Shown here one piece after another: positions 1-11,388 of a stretch of 64,000 nt of DNA. This DNA is from Straminergon stramineum (lineage: Eukaryota > Streptophyta > Bryopsida > Hypnales > Calliergonaceae). A model generated the notes under the pieces. It worked only from the letters and a program-made list of their open reading frames with translations, was not told the origin of the DNA and ran no database searches. Position numbers and translations under genes: made by a program. Where the stretch lies: the NCBI GenBank assembly GCA_963920665.1, contig OY987273.1, positions 3,536,501 to 3,600,500 of the forward strand, given 5' to 3'. Numbering within the stretch: position 1 is the first letter of the stretch; every line of letters starts with the position of its first letter.

Positions 1-855
1 TAACATGTGTAACAAATTTGAAGGCCAAATGATTCACCAAAAAAAATATATTAAAAATCTACCAACAAGTGTAGCTATGAAAACAATTTCACTGCTACCA
101 ACTTTAATAGCCTCCCAAGGATTGAAATTCTATTTTTTGGCCATGAAATTTTTGGAAAAGAAATTCTTCTATATTCATAACATATGTTCAAAATTTCAAG
201 GCCAAAAGATCAATGCAAAAGAAGATATTCACAATCTACCAACATGTGTTGTTTTGAGAAACAATCATAGAAACCATTTCACTATTGCCAACTTTGACAC
301 CCTCCCAAGGGCTGAAAAATTGCTTATTTATTATGAAATTTTTTTCACAAAGTTATTTCTATACTGATAACATGTGTGAAAAATTTCAATGCCAAAAAAA
401 GTCACATAAAAAAAATATTAAAAATCTACCAACATGTGTAGCTATGAGAAACCATTTCACTACTACCAACTTTGACATCCTCCCAAGGGCTGAATGTTTT
501 TTTATTTACCATGAAATTTTTTTCACAAGATCTTCTCTATGCTAATAACATGTGTGACAAAATTGAAGGTCAAAAGATTTATATAAAAAAATATATCTAC
601 AATCTAGCAACATGTAGTTGTGGGAAACAATGGGGGAAACCATTTTTTCACAGCTACACATGTTGGTAGATTTTTAACATATGTTTTTCTGGTGAATTTT
701 TTGGCCTTCAAATTTAGTAAACATATTATTAACTTAGAGATGATCTTACAAAAAAATTTTGTGGTAAATAAAAAAACATTCAGCCCTCGGGAGGCCGTCA
801 AAGTTGGCAAATGTGAAATTTCCTTCACTGTGAATTCAAAAACGCCATTTTGATT
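1..855. mobile_element. Left-truncated repeat-built inverted-terminal element, copy 1
   Basis: This block is made of degenerate units of about 180 bp, each opening with a version of TAACATGTGT and carrying a CCTCCCAAGGGCTGAA segment. Direct units begin near 1, 179, 366 and 544. The last unit (about 620-845) is reverse-complemented and ends in CGCCATTTTGATTGTCACCCC, the right terminal repeat seen complete in the second copy at 37830-38828. The left end lies outside the window. Short open frames inside are products of the repeat, not genes. The architecture resembles a fold-back or MITE-type element with tandemly amplified terminal repeats; its family is not recognised. Confidence 0.65.
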
Positions 856-859
856 GTCA

Positions 860-2480
860 CCCCACTATACAATTTGTTACAATACTTCTTTGCTGAAAGA
901 CTTTCAAATAAATGTTTCTCTTACAAAACACTCTCTCTATTCAATTGTCAAACTTGTAGGCCCACTCACTATTGCAACTTCGATGCCAATTATGTTGTGT
1001 ACTATTGTCGAAATTCCTCCTACATCAAGTCTTCACCACGTTTGCACCAAGTCACTATCTCTACATGATGATTCCTTGTTAGACTTAGATGTGATACGTC
1101 CATCATCGCCTAATTTAGAAAAGACCAACCTGGATGATATTCTTGAGGTAATCTAGAAGGAGGCCAGTGACAATATTCTTGAAGACATACTTTTGTAGTT
1201 GCACATTCCTCTTTTGGAACATTGGCTAATACAATTGTTTCTTCTCCATAATGGATATGATTGCCGACAAGCATGGTGATTTGCATGTGTGTATTTTGGT
1301 CTTGATATCTTCCTTCACTATGCAAACTAAATGGTATAATCACTAGAGAGTCCTTACGTGACCTTGAATTGCCCCTGAAGTATTCTTTCTAGGAATTATT
1401 TTCTAGATCGGGTTTGGTCCTCTATTTCGTGGAATACTATAAGGAAGAGACATTTGCAAATCATCGCCTTGGCCAATGACCAAAGTTGTAATATTGGGGA
1501 CTCCCCTTCCTCTAGTTTTGAACATTCAAATGGACAACACCATAGAGGACAACAAGAATAGATTTGTGTTTGTCTTCTTATCTCTTCTTATTGCTAAGAA
1601 GATCTTTAATAAGCTTATGTGAGTTTCATGTTGGTCAGTCACGCGCATGATCACATCGATACTTTGTTGGGAGATGGAGCATGTAGTTGAAAAAAAGAAT
1701 GTCCCTAACATTCCATCCCTCATGGATGTGGACTTTGTACCTACAATTCCTTACCTTATTGAGGAGGTACAAAATTTCAAAGCCTTCCTAGAAGGCTGGA
1801 TTTTGGAAGGGAAGGATGTACTTGTTGGCCATACAAAGGTGCAACAATCCAATTTTTATCTAAATTCAATAGGTGTCTCAATTCTGAAGTACAAGTAGTA
1901 CCATATGTATAGTGATTGGCTCCTAGACGAAGGTAAAGGAATCAAATTGTTGCAAGAGGATTTCGAAGGACGGAGTCTATGGCCTCATGGGTAGTGGATG
2001 GCTATTATCTATCTCCCAATGTAGAGCATAGTCAACATTTACAAGAGGTTAGCTGGGTTCATCAAATATTTGAAGGTTTTATGCAATGAAGATGAAAGTT
2101 TTGAGTACAAGAGATGATTTCAACATTTTATGTTCTATTGATGGATAGTGAATGAAACCTTGAGCGTGCCAATTGAATTGTCTATAGCGTTGAGGGACAG
2201 CTTTTGGCCTTGTTTTTGAATCAAAACAATGGAGGAGGAAAAGCTTCATAGAGATGGTAAGAAGTTTGTTGAGGATGATGCCTTCAAAGCGCAACTCTGC
2301 AATTATCCACTGCCATCTTTTTGGGTGGTGTGTGATCTTTTTGAAGGATATTTTGTTTTCCTTTAACCAAGTGATGGTGATACAAAATTTTATAGATTAT
2401 CAAAGCCTTGTTTGATCCTTTCACTAACTTGGCTCATCTCAATTGTGTACTAATTTGATACTTTTGGTCCACGTCATAAG
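860..2480 (+). pseudogene. Decayed DUF7869-type transposase relic, copy 1
   Basis: Scattered frames match, in order, the better-preserved minus-strand gene at 56.2-58.6 kb. Around 1530 lies MDNTIEDNKNR (counterpart LDNASRDNKNR). Around 1630-1680 a shifted frame reads VSHAHDHIDTLLG (counterpart VGHTHEDIDALFG). From 1720-1895 comes VPTIPYLIEEV and then GHTKVQQSNFYLNS. About 1915-1985 gives WLLDEGKGIKL, about 2045-2100 KRLAGFIKYL, and about 2180-2350 the C-terminal part. Frameshifts and stops are frequent, so no product is expected. In the related families these motifs are the presumed RNase-H-like catalytic segments of a DDE-type transposase; that role is inference. The 5' part (860-1500) is too degraded to read. 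Confidence 0.7.
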
Positions 2481-5400
2481 AATGAAATCTTTGAGAGTTC
2501 TATATTGGGCAGGACTCTACCAAAGGATTGTGTTTGAAAGACCCAAAATCTAGTCTGGGAGTAAACAAATTCTCTCATCAAAGTATGGAAGTCTAGGATC
2601 AAGAAGGACATAGTAAAGAGTGTTCTTAAAATTCTGTTGTCTAATACTGGTGTTCTTGATGGAAATCGACTTTGTATAATTTTGATTGAGCATGTATGAG
2701 ATATTGTAGAGATACTTGGTAGTATTTAAAGCTAATTTGAAAGTTTCTATTTAATATTTTATTCTTTTTTTTTCCTTTGCATAACCAAAGATGATTTAAT
2801 ATAATTTTATATCAAGTGTTGTGAAGTACTCGGTACATATTGGAGTAATATGATTCGATTTTATAGATTTGTATTGGAACTACTTTTTTACATTGTATGA
2901 AGTACCTTACACATCAAGTGGACTTGAATGTAATATTTAATATATTTACTGTTACATTATACATTGACTTGTATCTATGTTGCTGTCATTTTCTTTATTT
3001 TTTCACTTTATAAATCTCTTTTGAAAATAGAATACAAGTAGAAAAAATTGGTAGTGGATAAGACCACTTTCTATTTTTTTAACTCAATAAGCACTTGTCA
3101 CAATTTCAAGAATGAGGCTAGTTGGTTGTTACAATGTTCTTGCCTATAAAGATCATTGAGCATCACCAAATCATATCTCATAGTCGCTCATACAAATTCA
3201 ATGGAAATCAAACCCGAACCATTTGAATGAGATAAATAGCCTTTGAAAACTAACCATTTACCTCATCATTTGGTTTTCAACAAAGGACACAATATGCACT
3301 TATATGGAAAATCACTATTATTACTATCAACCATAATTTGTGGGAGACACTTTGACTACCTAAAACTCTCATTTTAATGGAAATTGCAGCTTACAACTAA
3401 AGAATTGAGTTCTACTCAATTTAAATGTACTTCAACTCTGCTTCAGTTTGGAGGCCTAAAAATGGACAATATTATTTTGGGAGGTTCCCAATCTCCCATT
3501 TTAATGAATATGATGTCAATTGGGATTAGTTTTCATGTGAATTGAGATGTTAAAGGATTTACAACCAATTGGTAGTTACAACTTCTTCTATCGGATTTTA
3601 GGCTTTTAGCTCTTGGAGTTCCACTTGTTGTTTTCAATTGACCTTGTTGAAGCAATTAAGGACTCCTTCTAGGCAAAAGTAAAACAATTGTGTTTCCTTT
3701 GTATTTGTTTTGATTTTGATGAATTGAATGAATGTTCGCCAATTGTGTGTGTAAGGCATAATTGAGCGTCTGTGCATTGTGTGTTTGAGTGCATGTGTGC
3801 AATTGAAATTAAGTAAGTAATTGTGGATGAGAGTAAACAACTAGGTGAGAATTCATAGTGCAATTTGAGGATGAGTGCAACTATGGAGTGAATACCAATT
3901 GAGTTTAAAATAATGTAATGAATTGGCTAATTATGTGTGTAAGTAAAGATGTGGTTATCAATTGGAGAGATTGAGTGGGTCTAATGTATGTTGAAAGACT
4001 GGGAGGATTGATGGATGTGAAATTAAATTGAGAATTGTGAGTGTAGCAATTGGAGTTAAACTATGGGTGAATGTATGAGAATATGTGGCTAGGAAAATTG
4101 TGACAATTGGAATTGTAATATGAAATATAGTGAGATTAAAATAATTTGGATCCTTGTGTGAAGCAATTTGGGATTTTAATTGATCAACACAAATGGTAAA
4201 ATTATAAGTTGGAGTAATCAATTCCAATCAGGAATGGACTTGAAATAGTTGACATATTCAATGTAAGGAATTTATTAGGAAAGATTGTTTTGAAATTGTA
4301 GTTGTGAGTGTTGTAATCTAAGTTTTGTCTTTTCTCACAAAACCAAGGAAAACAATAGTATGGGGGATTCTTATAGGGAAAGGTTTATGTAGTCTAACGC
4401 TTATGTGGCTAATATCACTTTTCAAATAGAATTGTATTTTATAATCAAATATATGTATTTATTTTAGATCCATAGCATATAAACACTCTCATTCCTAGGA
4501 ATAATGATTTGTTGGACAATCCATTCTCAATGCATAGACACAATGTATGAAGTCATAGTTCTATCTAGTATTCTATAGGGAGGTCAAATAGCCTACTCAA
4601 AAATTCAGTTAATGCAAAGTACGGTGAATTTAGATGTTATATGCAAATTTTGTCTTTCTCCTCAAGCTTTTTTCCCGTAATCTTGGATCAAATGTTCAGG
4701 TCAAATGGTCCAAACCAATATAGGTTGATCCTCTAACTTCACACACAAAACATTGAAACCAATCACAAATGGTCCAAACTTATAGATCCTAAGACCAACC
4801 ACACATATTTTTTATAAAATAATGAACATGGGACTTAAGGCCGTAGATTGGGCTTATAATCACTAGTTTAGGCCTATTCCCACGGCAACAAGCCTAAAAT
4901 CGAGCAATTGGACCTATAGTCGTGGGAATCAGATTCTATGGTTGTGCGCTGCATCCTATGACCGTGGACCAAATCCCTAATCATTGCATCGAAGCTCTAT
5001 AGCGACTTGCACCTCTTGCGCTGAATTCCGATTGCAAATTTTTGGTGGTTTCATCCAAATTTACTATAATTTCTTGTTGATTCTTACTCATTGAATCAAT
5101 TTGATTTACACAATCCCCCCATCAATCAAATTTTGAAAATCGGCAATGAAGCCAAGCTAGGCGCCACAACTCCTTTGAATTCCCAAATTGGATTTTGAAT
5201 TTGAGAAATCTCCCAACGTTTGTAATGTCTAAACGATCACACAACGGAGAATTTACCAACAATTGGAACTTGATGAACAATTTTCTTAAAATCAAGCATT
5301 TGGTTTCGGAATGGGTGTCTTGTCGGAGTAGCAACGCTTCCAATCTCAGGTTGTTTCTACTCCGATTTCAAACTTGAATTGTCCTATCCATTTCCTCTGA

Positions 5401-5967
5401 ATTTTTGATCACAATTGATTGTGCTCTTCTTGTATTATTGGAGATCTCAATTAATAAGACATAGATGGCATCCAAAGCGATTCAAATCCTGGTTCCACTA
5501 ATTTGCAATGTTTTGCTCCAATTGAATTACAGATTTTGTGAATTTGATGAACTAGTTTGGAATTTGTGTCAATGCCAAACTAGAGTGCGCAGTAATGTCG
5601 GAATCCTACTCCCTTTGATACCAAACCACAAAGCTTCTTTGATCACATACCACAATTCACACGCTACTTCTTCAAATTCTTTTTGTATTGTTTTGTTGTC
5701 AATTGTGATTAGGTCTTTTTGCTTAGTTGTCTTATTCTTGAAATTGCAATTGATCATGTAACACTCAACGCCAATCCTTCACAGACACCCAACCTAACAA
5801 ATTCTTCAACCTTGCTTTGCTTTGTTGGTCCTCAATTTGCTTACTAGCTTTTCAAATTAATTTTCTTCTTTCTCTTAATAATTTACTCAAAATTCTCTTT
5901 CTACTTTTACAATGACAAATTAACACAAATGTTCATGAAAAATCACAATCCACAATGCAAACATATA
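2481..5967. other. AT-rich intergenic stretch, no gene recognised
   Basis: No open frame longer than about 100 codons and no recognisable domain was found. From about 3660 to 4330 the plus strand is markedly poor in cytosine and rich in G, T and A, with many copies of AATTG and TGTGTG-like words. Open frames near 5195, 5465 and on the opposite strand at 5122-5343 have no recognisable similarity and look like chance frames. Confidence 0.5.
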
Positions 5968-5970
5968 TAA

Positions 5971-6466
5971 GAGCATCTCCACCAGTCCGCGCCAGGCCAA
6001 CTGTGGCGTGCGTCAAAGTCGAGGAAGGGGCCGGCGCCTTACCGCGACCCCACCAGTCACACAACAAAAATCCAAATTCCCATGTTTGGAGTTATTACAA
6101 GCTCTGACTAGCCCACTAAATTCTAGGCCCAAGATCTAGAGCATCGAGTATCCTTGTGAACTCCCCATCCAACTGGCTTGCCATTGGATTAACAACAATG
6201 AATCAATGCAACCTTATCCCCAATCACTACTCAACTTGACTCGATACCCAATCCTCCATCGAAAATAGGTCCAAACTTTTCTTTTGTTGTTAGTAGTGTG
6301 GCCCAAGTCATATACGTAAGACACAACAACTTAGAGTGTGACGATTGATTTTTACTATGGCTTGCGTTGACAAACTCACAAATATGCAACTAGTGGGATA
6401 CAATAAGACAATAGGGTGTGCTAAACCAATTGACACGGCAATGTGGCATGACTAGTGGAGATGCTC
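5971..6466. mobile_element. PIF/Harbinger-type MITE (496 bp)
   Basis: The terminal inverted repeats are GAGCATCTCCACCAGTC at 5971-5987 and GACTAGTGGAGATGCTC at 6450-6466, with a single mismatch. They are flanked on both sides by the direct 3-bp sequence TAA (5968-5970 and 6467-6469). A 3-bp TWA target duplication with short terminal repeats is the signature of PIF/Harbinger (Tourist-like) elements, and GAGCATCTCC ends are common on plant MITEs. The interior is clearly more GC-rich than its surroundings and has no transposase frame, so the element is non-autonomous. Confidence 0.87.
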
Positions 6467-6469
6467 TAA

Positions 6470-9051
6470 TCACAAAATATTATATTGTGTGTATATATAT
6501 ATAAATGGGTCTTACAATGCCATGATTTTTATTTATCTAAGACTACTTATAGTTTTGAAAATGAGCGGATACAACTCTTGTGAAAAGGTGTGTCCAAGGT
6601 CATATCTCATTCATCCAATTTTTTATTTTATTTTAATTTTTCATTTATCCTATGCAATTATCTTTGTTCACACTATCATGTGTATTTTAACTTTATTTCT
6701 AACTGTATCTGTACTTTTTCCAAGTAAGGGGCCCCTAATAGGCTCCTTTTTCCTATAGTCACTAATCTTTTGCTAAAATGTTGTCTACAAGTGTTAAAGA
6801 AGAGCCATAAATAATGAGTGATATCAAAATAAAGGAGGATTATTCTAAATCGAAAGAGAAGAGATGTCAATTTTGCTATCAATCATGTTATACAACAATG
6901 GATTGCAAGATCAAGAACAAAAGTATTATTGTAGAAGGAAAAGATGAGAGCATCATTGTGGAAAAGCTAAAGTTAAGCCATATCTTGAAAAATCTTAAGA
7001 TGGAGAAATAAGTGAGGTGTTCTTGAAAATGATTGATTTATTGCAAATTTACAATTGGAGCAAAGCTGAAAGACAATAGGCGATTGTATCTATGATAAGT
7101 AGTCCTAAAACTATAGTTTATTGATATCATGTAGAGAGCATGTACTTTACAATCTTGCAATTGGTATCTTTTAGGAGAGTTTTAGATTTTGATTTGAGAT
7201 AGTTCGAGACTCCTAGAGTTTGAACTCTATCCTTAGGTAATTATTTTAAATAGTGAAATAAAAACCTACTTCAAGCTACTTGCTGAAGGAAATATGAGTG
7301 TCTAAAGATGTTTCCTACATATCTATGCAATCAAATTTAAGAAAATCATCACCAATCCATTTCAACCAATTACCATGTAAAACCATGAACATTAAATGAA
7401 ACAATTCACCCAAAATGGAGATGTGGTTTCTTGAAACTGAAATTTGGTGTGCTTGGTTGAGATTGCTTAAAAATTGAATGTTAACTATGGAAGACAAAAA
7501 ATGTCAATTGTATTTCATACTATGCAAAATTCTTTGAATGGCACAATAGGTAGTTTGTAAGATTATTAGACCCAACTATACAATCAATAAGGAAGAGCAA
7601 TGTTTTGGAATATATTTTCTTTGATTCAAAAATAATTTTGGTAGCTAAAATTCTATCCTACTCTATGTAATAAATTTGAAATTAATCTAAAAACTAACTT
7701 TGTATTTTTAATGACTTTTTTCAATCAAATGTTGTAAAACGAATATGGTTAACGCGTAATGGGCCATTTCTTTAAATTTCAAACAACTTATGAATTAAAT
7801 ACATGATCTAAACACAAGCAATCTTAGTTTTTTCATCCATCAAAATATTTGTAGATTTTTTGTACTAATTCTCTTGCATTTGTATGGTATAGATTTTCTA
7901 GACTTTAGTCACTTTGATTTGCAAACATTATATTGTTCAAGGTGTATAAGTATGTCTGACCTCAAAAACTAATACTTTCAATTCAAAAAAATGACCTTTC
8001 AAAGATGATTTCCAAGAAGAAGTAAAGTAAAACCTTTTCACCACAATTAGAATGACTACAATTAGAACTTAACTTTTTGGAACTCAATGGAAGCAAAATC
8101 TTGTGAAAATTACAAACATTCTACCTACAATCACATTTAGGAGGAGTTTTTAATTTTTGGTTCCAAATTTAATTGATAAACATTGATTAGTGTAAAAGTT
8201 GATCAAACCATATAGATATGATTTATAAATCAAATTTTAAAACTTTTGTTTGGAAGTCATCATTAAACTATTATTCCAATTTGCATTTTATAATACATCC
8301 CCACAATTTTTGGAAATCAAGACTATCCCTTGATCCTTAAGGGGGTAAAATTAAGATTGGTGGCAATCATGGATTCCACCATTAGATGGTGATGTATTCA
8401 TGAAAACAGAATGATGATAATACAAAAATTGAATGTCCATCCTTTTGTATGCTTCATTTACACATTGAATATATTCATATCTATGAATGAAATTGAATTT
8501 ATTTTCATTACAAATGAAATACATATTTGGTCTATAGGTCATAAAATTTTCATATTTTTCCAAAGGATTTGAATGTAGTGAATGTAGTGAATGTTTTAGA
8601 AAAAATGATGAAAATCCATCTAAAATTTAAAATAAGTTGAATTCTTTAAAGAAATTCATCATAGATAGGTGTATGTTGTAATTAGTACCAATAAAGTTTT
8701 AGACAAGGTCAACTAAATATTATGTTATTTGAATATTGAAAATATTAAAAAAAAAATGATAAGTAAAAGAATGACATTTACAAATGTATTCATCTATATA
8801 TTCAAATACATTCATTTATAAATTCTTGATGTTCTCAAAATTTATAATATAAAATAATTTTAACCAAATGAACAATGCAATTTCATAATCATACTTACTA
8901 AAGAAAGTAATAGATGATCTCTCGGATTTTAAAGTCATTCAAAACTTAAACACATTGCAACTCACAACTTTAAAAATTTTGGATTGCAATAAACCATTCC
9001 TCTCCATATTCAATCTAAGATCCATAATATATAGTGAATTCTTGAAACCTT
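6470..9051. other. AT-rich intergenic stretch with little structure
   Basis: Apart from a short zinc-knuckle-like fragment at 6814-7011, I see no gene, repeat array or RNA gene here. Open frames are short and have the composition of AT-rich noncoding DNA. A segment near 8360-8415 has loose similarity to 11240-11295, too weak to define a repeat family by eye. Confidence 0.45.
6814..7011 (+). pseudogene. Possible gag zinc-knuckle fragment (CCHC with H to Y)
   Basis: The 65-codon frame is lysine-rich and contains CQFCYQSCYTTMDC near residues 15-28. This has the CX2CX4HX4C spacing of retrotransposon gag zinc knuckles, except that the histidine position is tyrosine (TAT, one C-to-T step from CAT). 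A knuckle followed by a Lys-rich tail would fit a Copia-type gag relic. No integrase or reverse transcriptase neighbour is visible, so this could be coincidence in a short frame. Confidence 0.25.
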
Positions 9052-9137
9052 TTGGTGAATATTGAATATAGGTTGATTTAAGAATGTTCAACTTTGGTCC
9101 TTTTGGGTGTCCTTTATGCATTGTTTTTTCCGTTTAA

Positions 9138-9774
9138 CCCCTAAATGCCCAAGGCCTGTTTGGAGCTTCTTGAAATTTGTTCTAAATTGAACAAAAAGTC
9201 AACATTTTTATATGTTATACCAATTTCTTTTGAATTGTAACCGTACAAATTCAAACCAAAGATATTAGAGATCACATAGGAAAAGAAAACATAACAATAT
9301 CACTTACAGATTGAAAGATTATAATGTTTGATCATGAAGGTGTTAAAAGTATGAAAATTTTTCAATTATCTTTTTGCATGTCAACTCTAAAAAGTTGGTC
9401 ACTAAAAAAATATGAGGTTATAGGGCTTAGCATGCACAACCCCAATCAATTTACGATTTTTCAAAATCTATTTTATGATTTTTTTTAATGAATTTCTAAT
9501 GTGATTTTTCCTCCTAGATCTAGTGTATTTGAGGCTCATTTCCAAGAGCCCTCGACACTACGGGAAGTCAAGATTGCAATGGGCATCCTTGCACAAAATC
9601 TTGAATAGAAAAATCATAATCCTTCATTTTTAAGATCAACTTTTTGATCCTAAAATTAGACTTCAAAAAGAATTCTCCAAAAATATAAACTAATAATAAT
9701 AGCAATTTTGTTGGGTTTTACTTAACTTCAAAGTTTTCAAAACACCAAAATCTGGTGCCTTGGGCATTTAGGGG
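9138..9774. mobile_element. piggyBac-like MITE with TTAA target sites (637 bp)
   Basis: An 18-bp perfect terminal inverted repeat, CCCCTAAATGCCCAAGGC, lies at 9138-9155 with its reverse complement at 9757-9774. TTAA flanks both ends (9134-9137 and 9775-9778). The two flanks are continuous in a related segment at 10938-11098, where a single TTAA (11018-11021) marks the empty site. TTAA duplication together with termini beginning CCC is characteristic of the piggyBac superfamily. No transposase is encoded, so the element is non-autonomous. A TA-duplicating (mariner-like) reading, with termini starting ACCCC, is the main alternative. Confidence 0.82.
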
Positions 9775-10937
9775 TTAACAATCCAAACATTGTGCCTTTA
9801 TTCATGGCCACAAATATCACAAAATAAAATGACCCACCTATTTTGCAAATGCCAAAAGATGTCCATTCCCTTCCCTTCATGTGATGTTTGTTGGAACCAA
9901 AGAATTAGGCCCCGGACTAGGCAAGTGCTAGCCCCCCTCACTCCATTTGATGTTTTATTTCCACACAGTTAGGCATGTGTTGGAACCCCTCAATCTGTAC
10001 CATCTTAATTGGAGTTCTTCACATGACAATTTGGAAGATATTTAGTATACAACTTTCATACAATTATCTTGTACAATGATGCATGTCATGTCCATTTGAT
10101 GCATAATATTCAACAAAGGTGCAATTTAGCCCCCAAAAGTGCACTTGACCATGTCCACTTTTCACAAAATTAGTGTTCTATAATAATTTCATATTATCTA
10201 AAATAGTATGGTTGTCATCCAAATTCATCCAAATGTCTACACAAAAATTTATGGAAAATTCATCCAAGGTTTAGTTAAATTAGTGTGATAAAGTCTTACA
10301 CTATTCAAATTATTGCACAATTGTACTTGAAATAACTTGTGTAAATATTTGATTTTGTAATACAATCATATACAAAGATAGAGTATTTTAATATTAATAT
10401 ACAAATTAAGATCTTGGAATTTGTTTTTTTCCAAAATGGTGCTCAAAGTTTAACATCTATTATAGAATGATCCATAGGTCTTTAGAGGACAAAAAACATG
10501 GATGTCTTACTAGTAACAAATGAATGTTGCAAATTACACACGTTTTGATGTTTTATGTTGATTTGTTTTGTCTATCAATAATATAACAATAAAACCTATT
10601 ATTTAATATAGATATGTGTACACAACAATAAAGTGTTTTTGCAATTGTATATATAAGTAGTATAGGTTGCACTAAATTTTTAATTGAACATGAGGGCTCA
10701 AATGCTATCTTAGAATTGATATTGTATTGTAGGAAGAAAAATCCTCTTTTTACAAAGGAATCATTTAGTTCACATAGATTCTTCTCTACACATAAATTAA
10801 AGCAAATTTTCAAGTTCCAATAGAATGCAATCTAGAGTGCACCATTAATTCATGACTCAAAGCAATTATATCACAATTTAAAGGTTTTCTCAAAAATACT
10901 TAAATGACTATGCTTCGAGGATAATACAAATGCTTAT

Positions 10938-11098
10938 GGTGAGGATTCAATATAGGTTGATTTGGGAATGTCCAACTTTAGTCCTTTCTGGTGTCCTTCA
11001 TGCATTGTTTATATTGTTTAATAATCCAAACATTTTGCCTTAATTCATGGCCACAAATATTACAAAATTAGATGACCCGCCTATTTTGCATTCACCAA
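10938..11098. repeat. Dispersed repeat copy carrying the empty TTAA site
   Basis: This segment aligns with 9052-9137 followed directly by 9775-9855, skipping the 637-bp insertion. Shared landmarks are ATATAGGTTGATTT, TGCATTGTTT, AATCCAAACATT and TTCATGGCCACAAATAT. Similarity is roughly 85% by eye. It is an older dispersed repeat of unknown nature and serves as the related empty site for the piggyBac-like element. Confidence 0.75.
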
Positions 11099-11330
11099 AC
11101 TACAAGAAAAAATGAATCTAATTAGAATAAAATAGTCAATCTAAAAGACAATATATTTTGGTTGATAATGTACCATAGTACCAAAGTAGTATAGGGAGAT
11201 TATTATTGTCAAGTTAAATATTCAAAAACTACCAAAGACTAGTGGCAATGATGGACTTAACACCAAGATGATGATACATTCAAAAACAAAAATTATGAAT
11301 TAACTTAAGTCATGTCTAGTGCCCTTGACT

Positions 11331-11388
11331 CTTTGCATGTGCGAAGGGGGACGAGCTTACTATCCACCCCCCTCTGCACATGCAAAAG
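11331..11388. other. GC-rich hairpin
   Basis: CTTTGCATGTGCGAAGGGGG (11331-11350) pairs imperfectly with CCCCCCTCTGCACATGCAAAAG (11367-11388) across a loop of about 16 bases. It stands out against very AT-rich flanks. It might be the tip of a small fold-back element or an RNA hairpin; neither can be decided here. Confidence 0.45.

Noticed and set aside
5..853. Series of similar 65-120-codon frames at 1-0.85 kb and 38.0-38.8 kb
   Set aside because: They repeat with the 180-bp unit of the inverted-terminal element and occur in several frames. They are repeat artefacts.
8360..11295. Similarity between 8360-8415 and 11240-11295
   Set aside because: About 70% over 55 bp in AT-rich DNA is too weak to call a repeat by eye.
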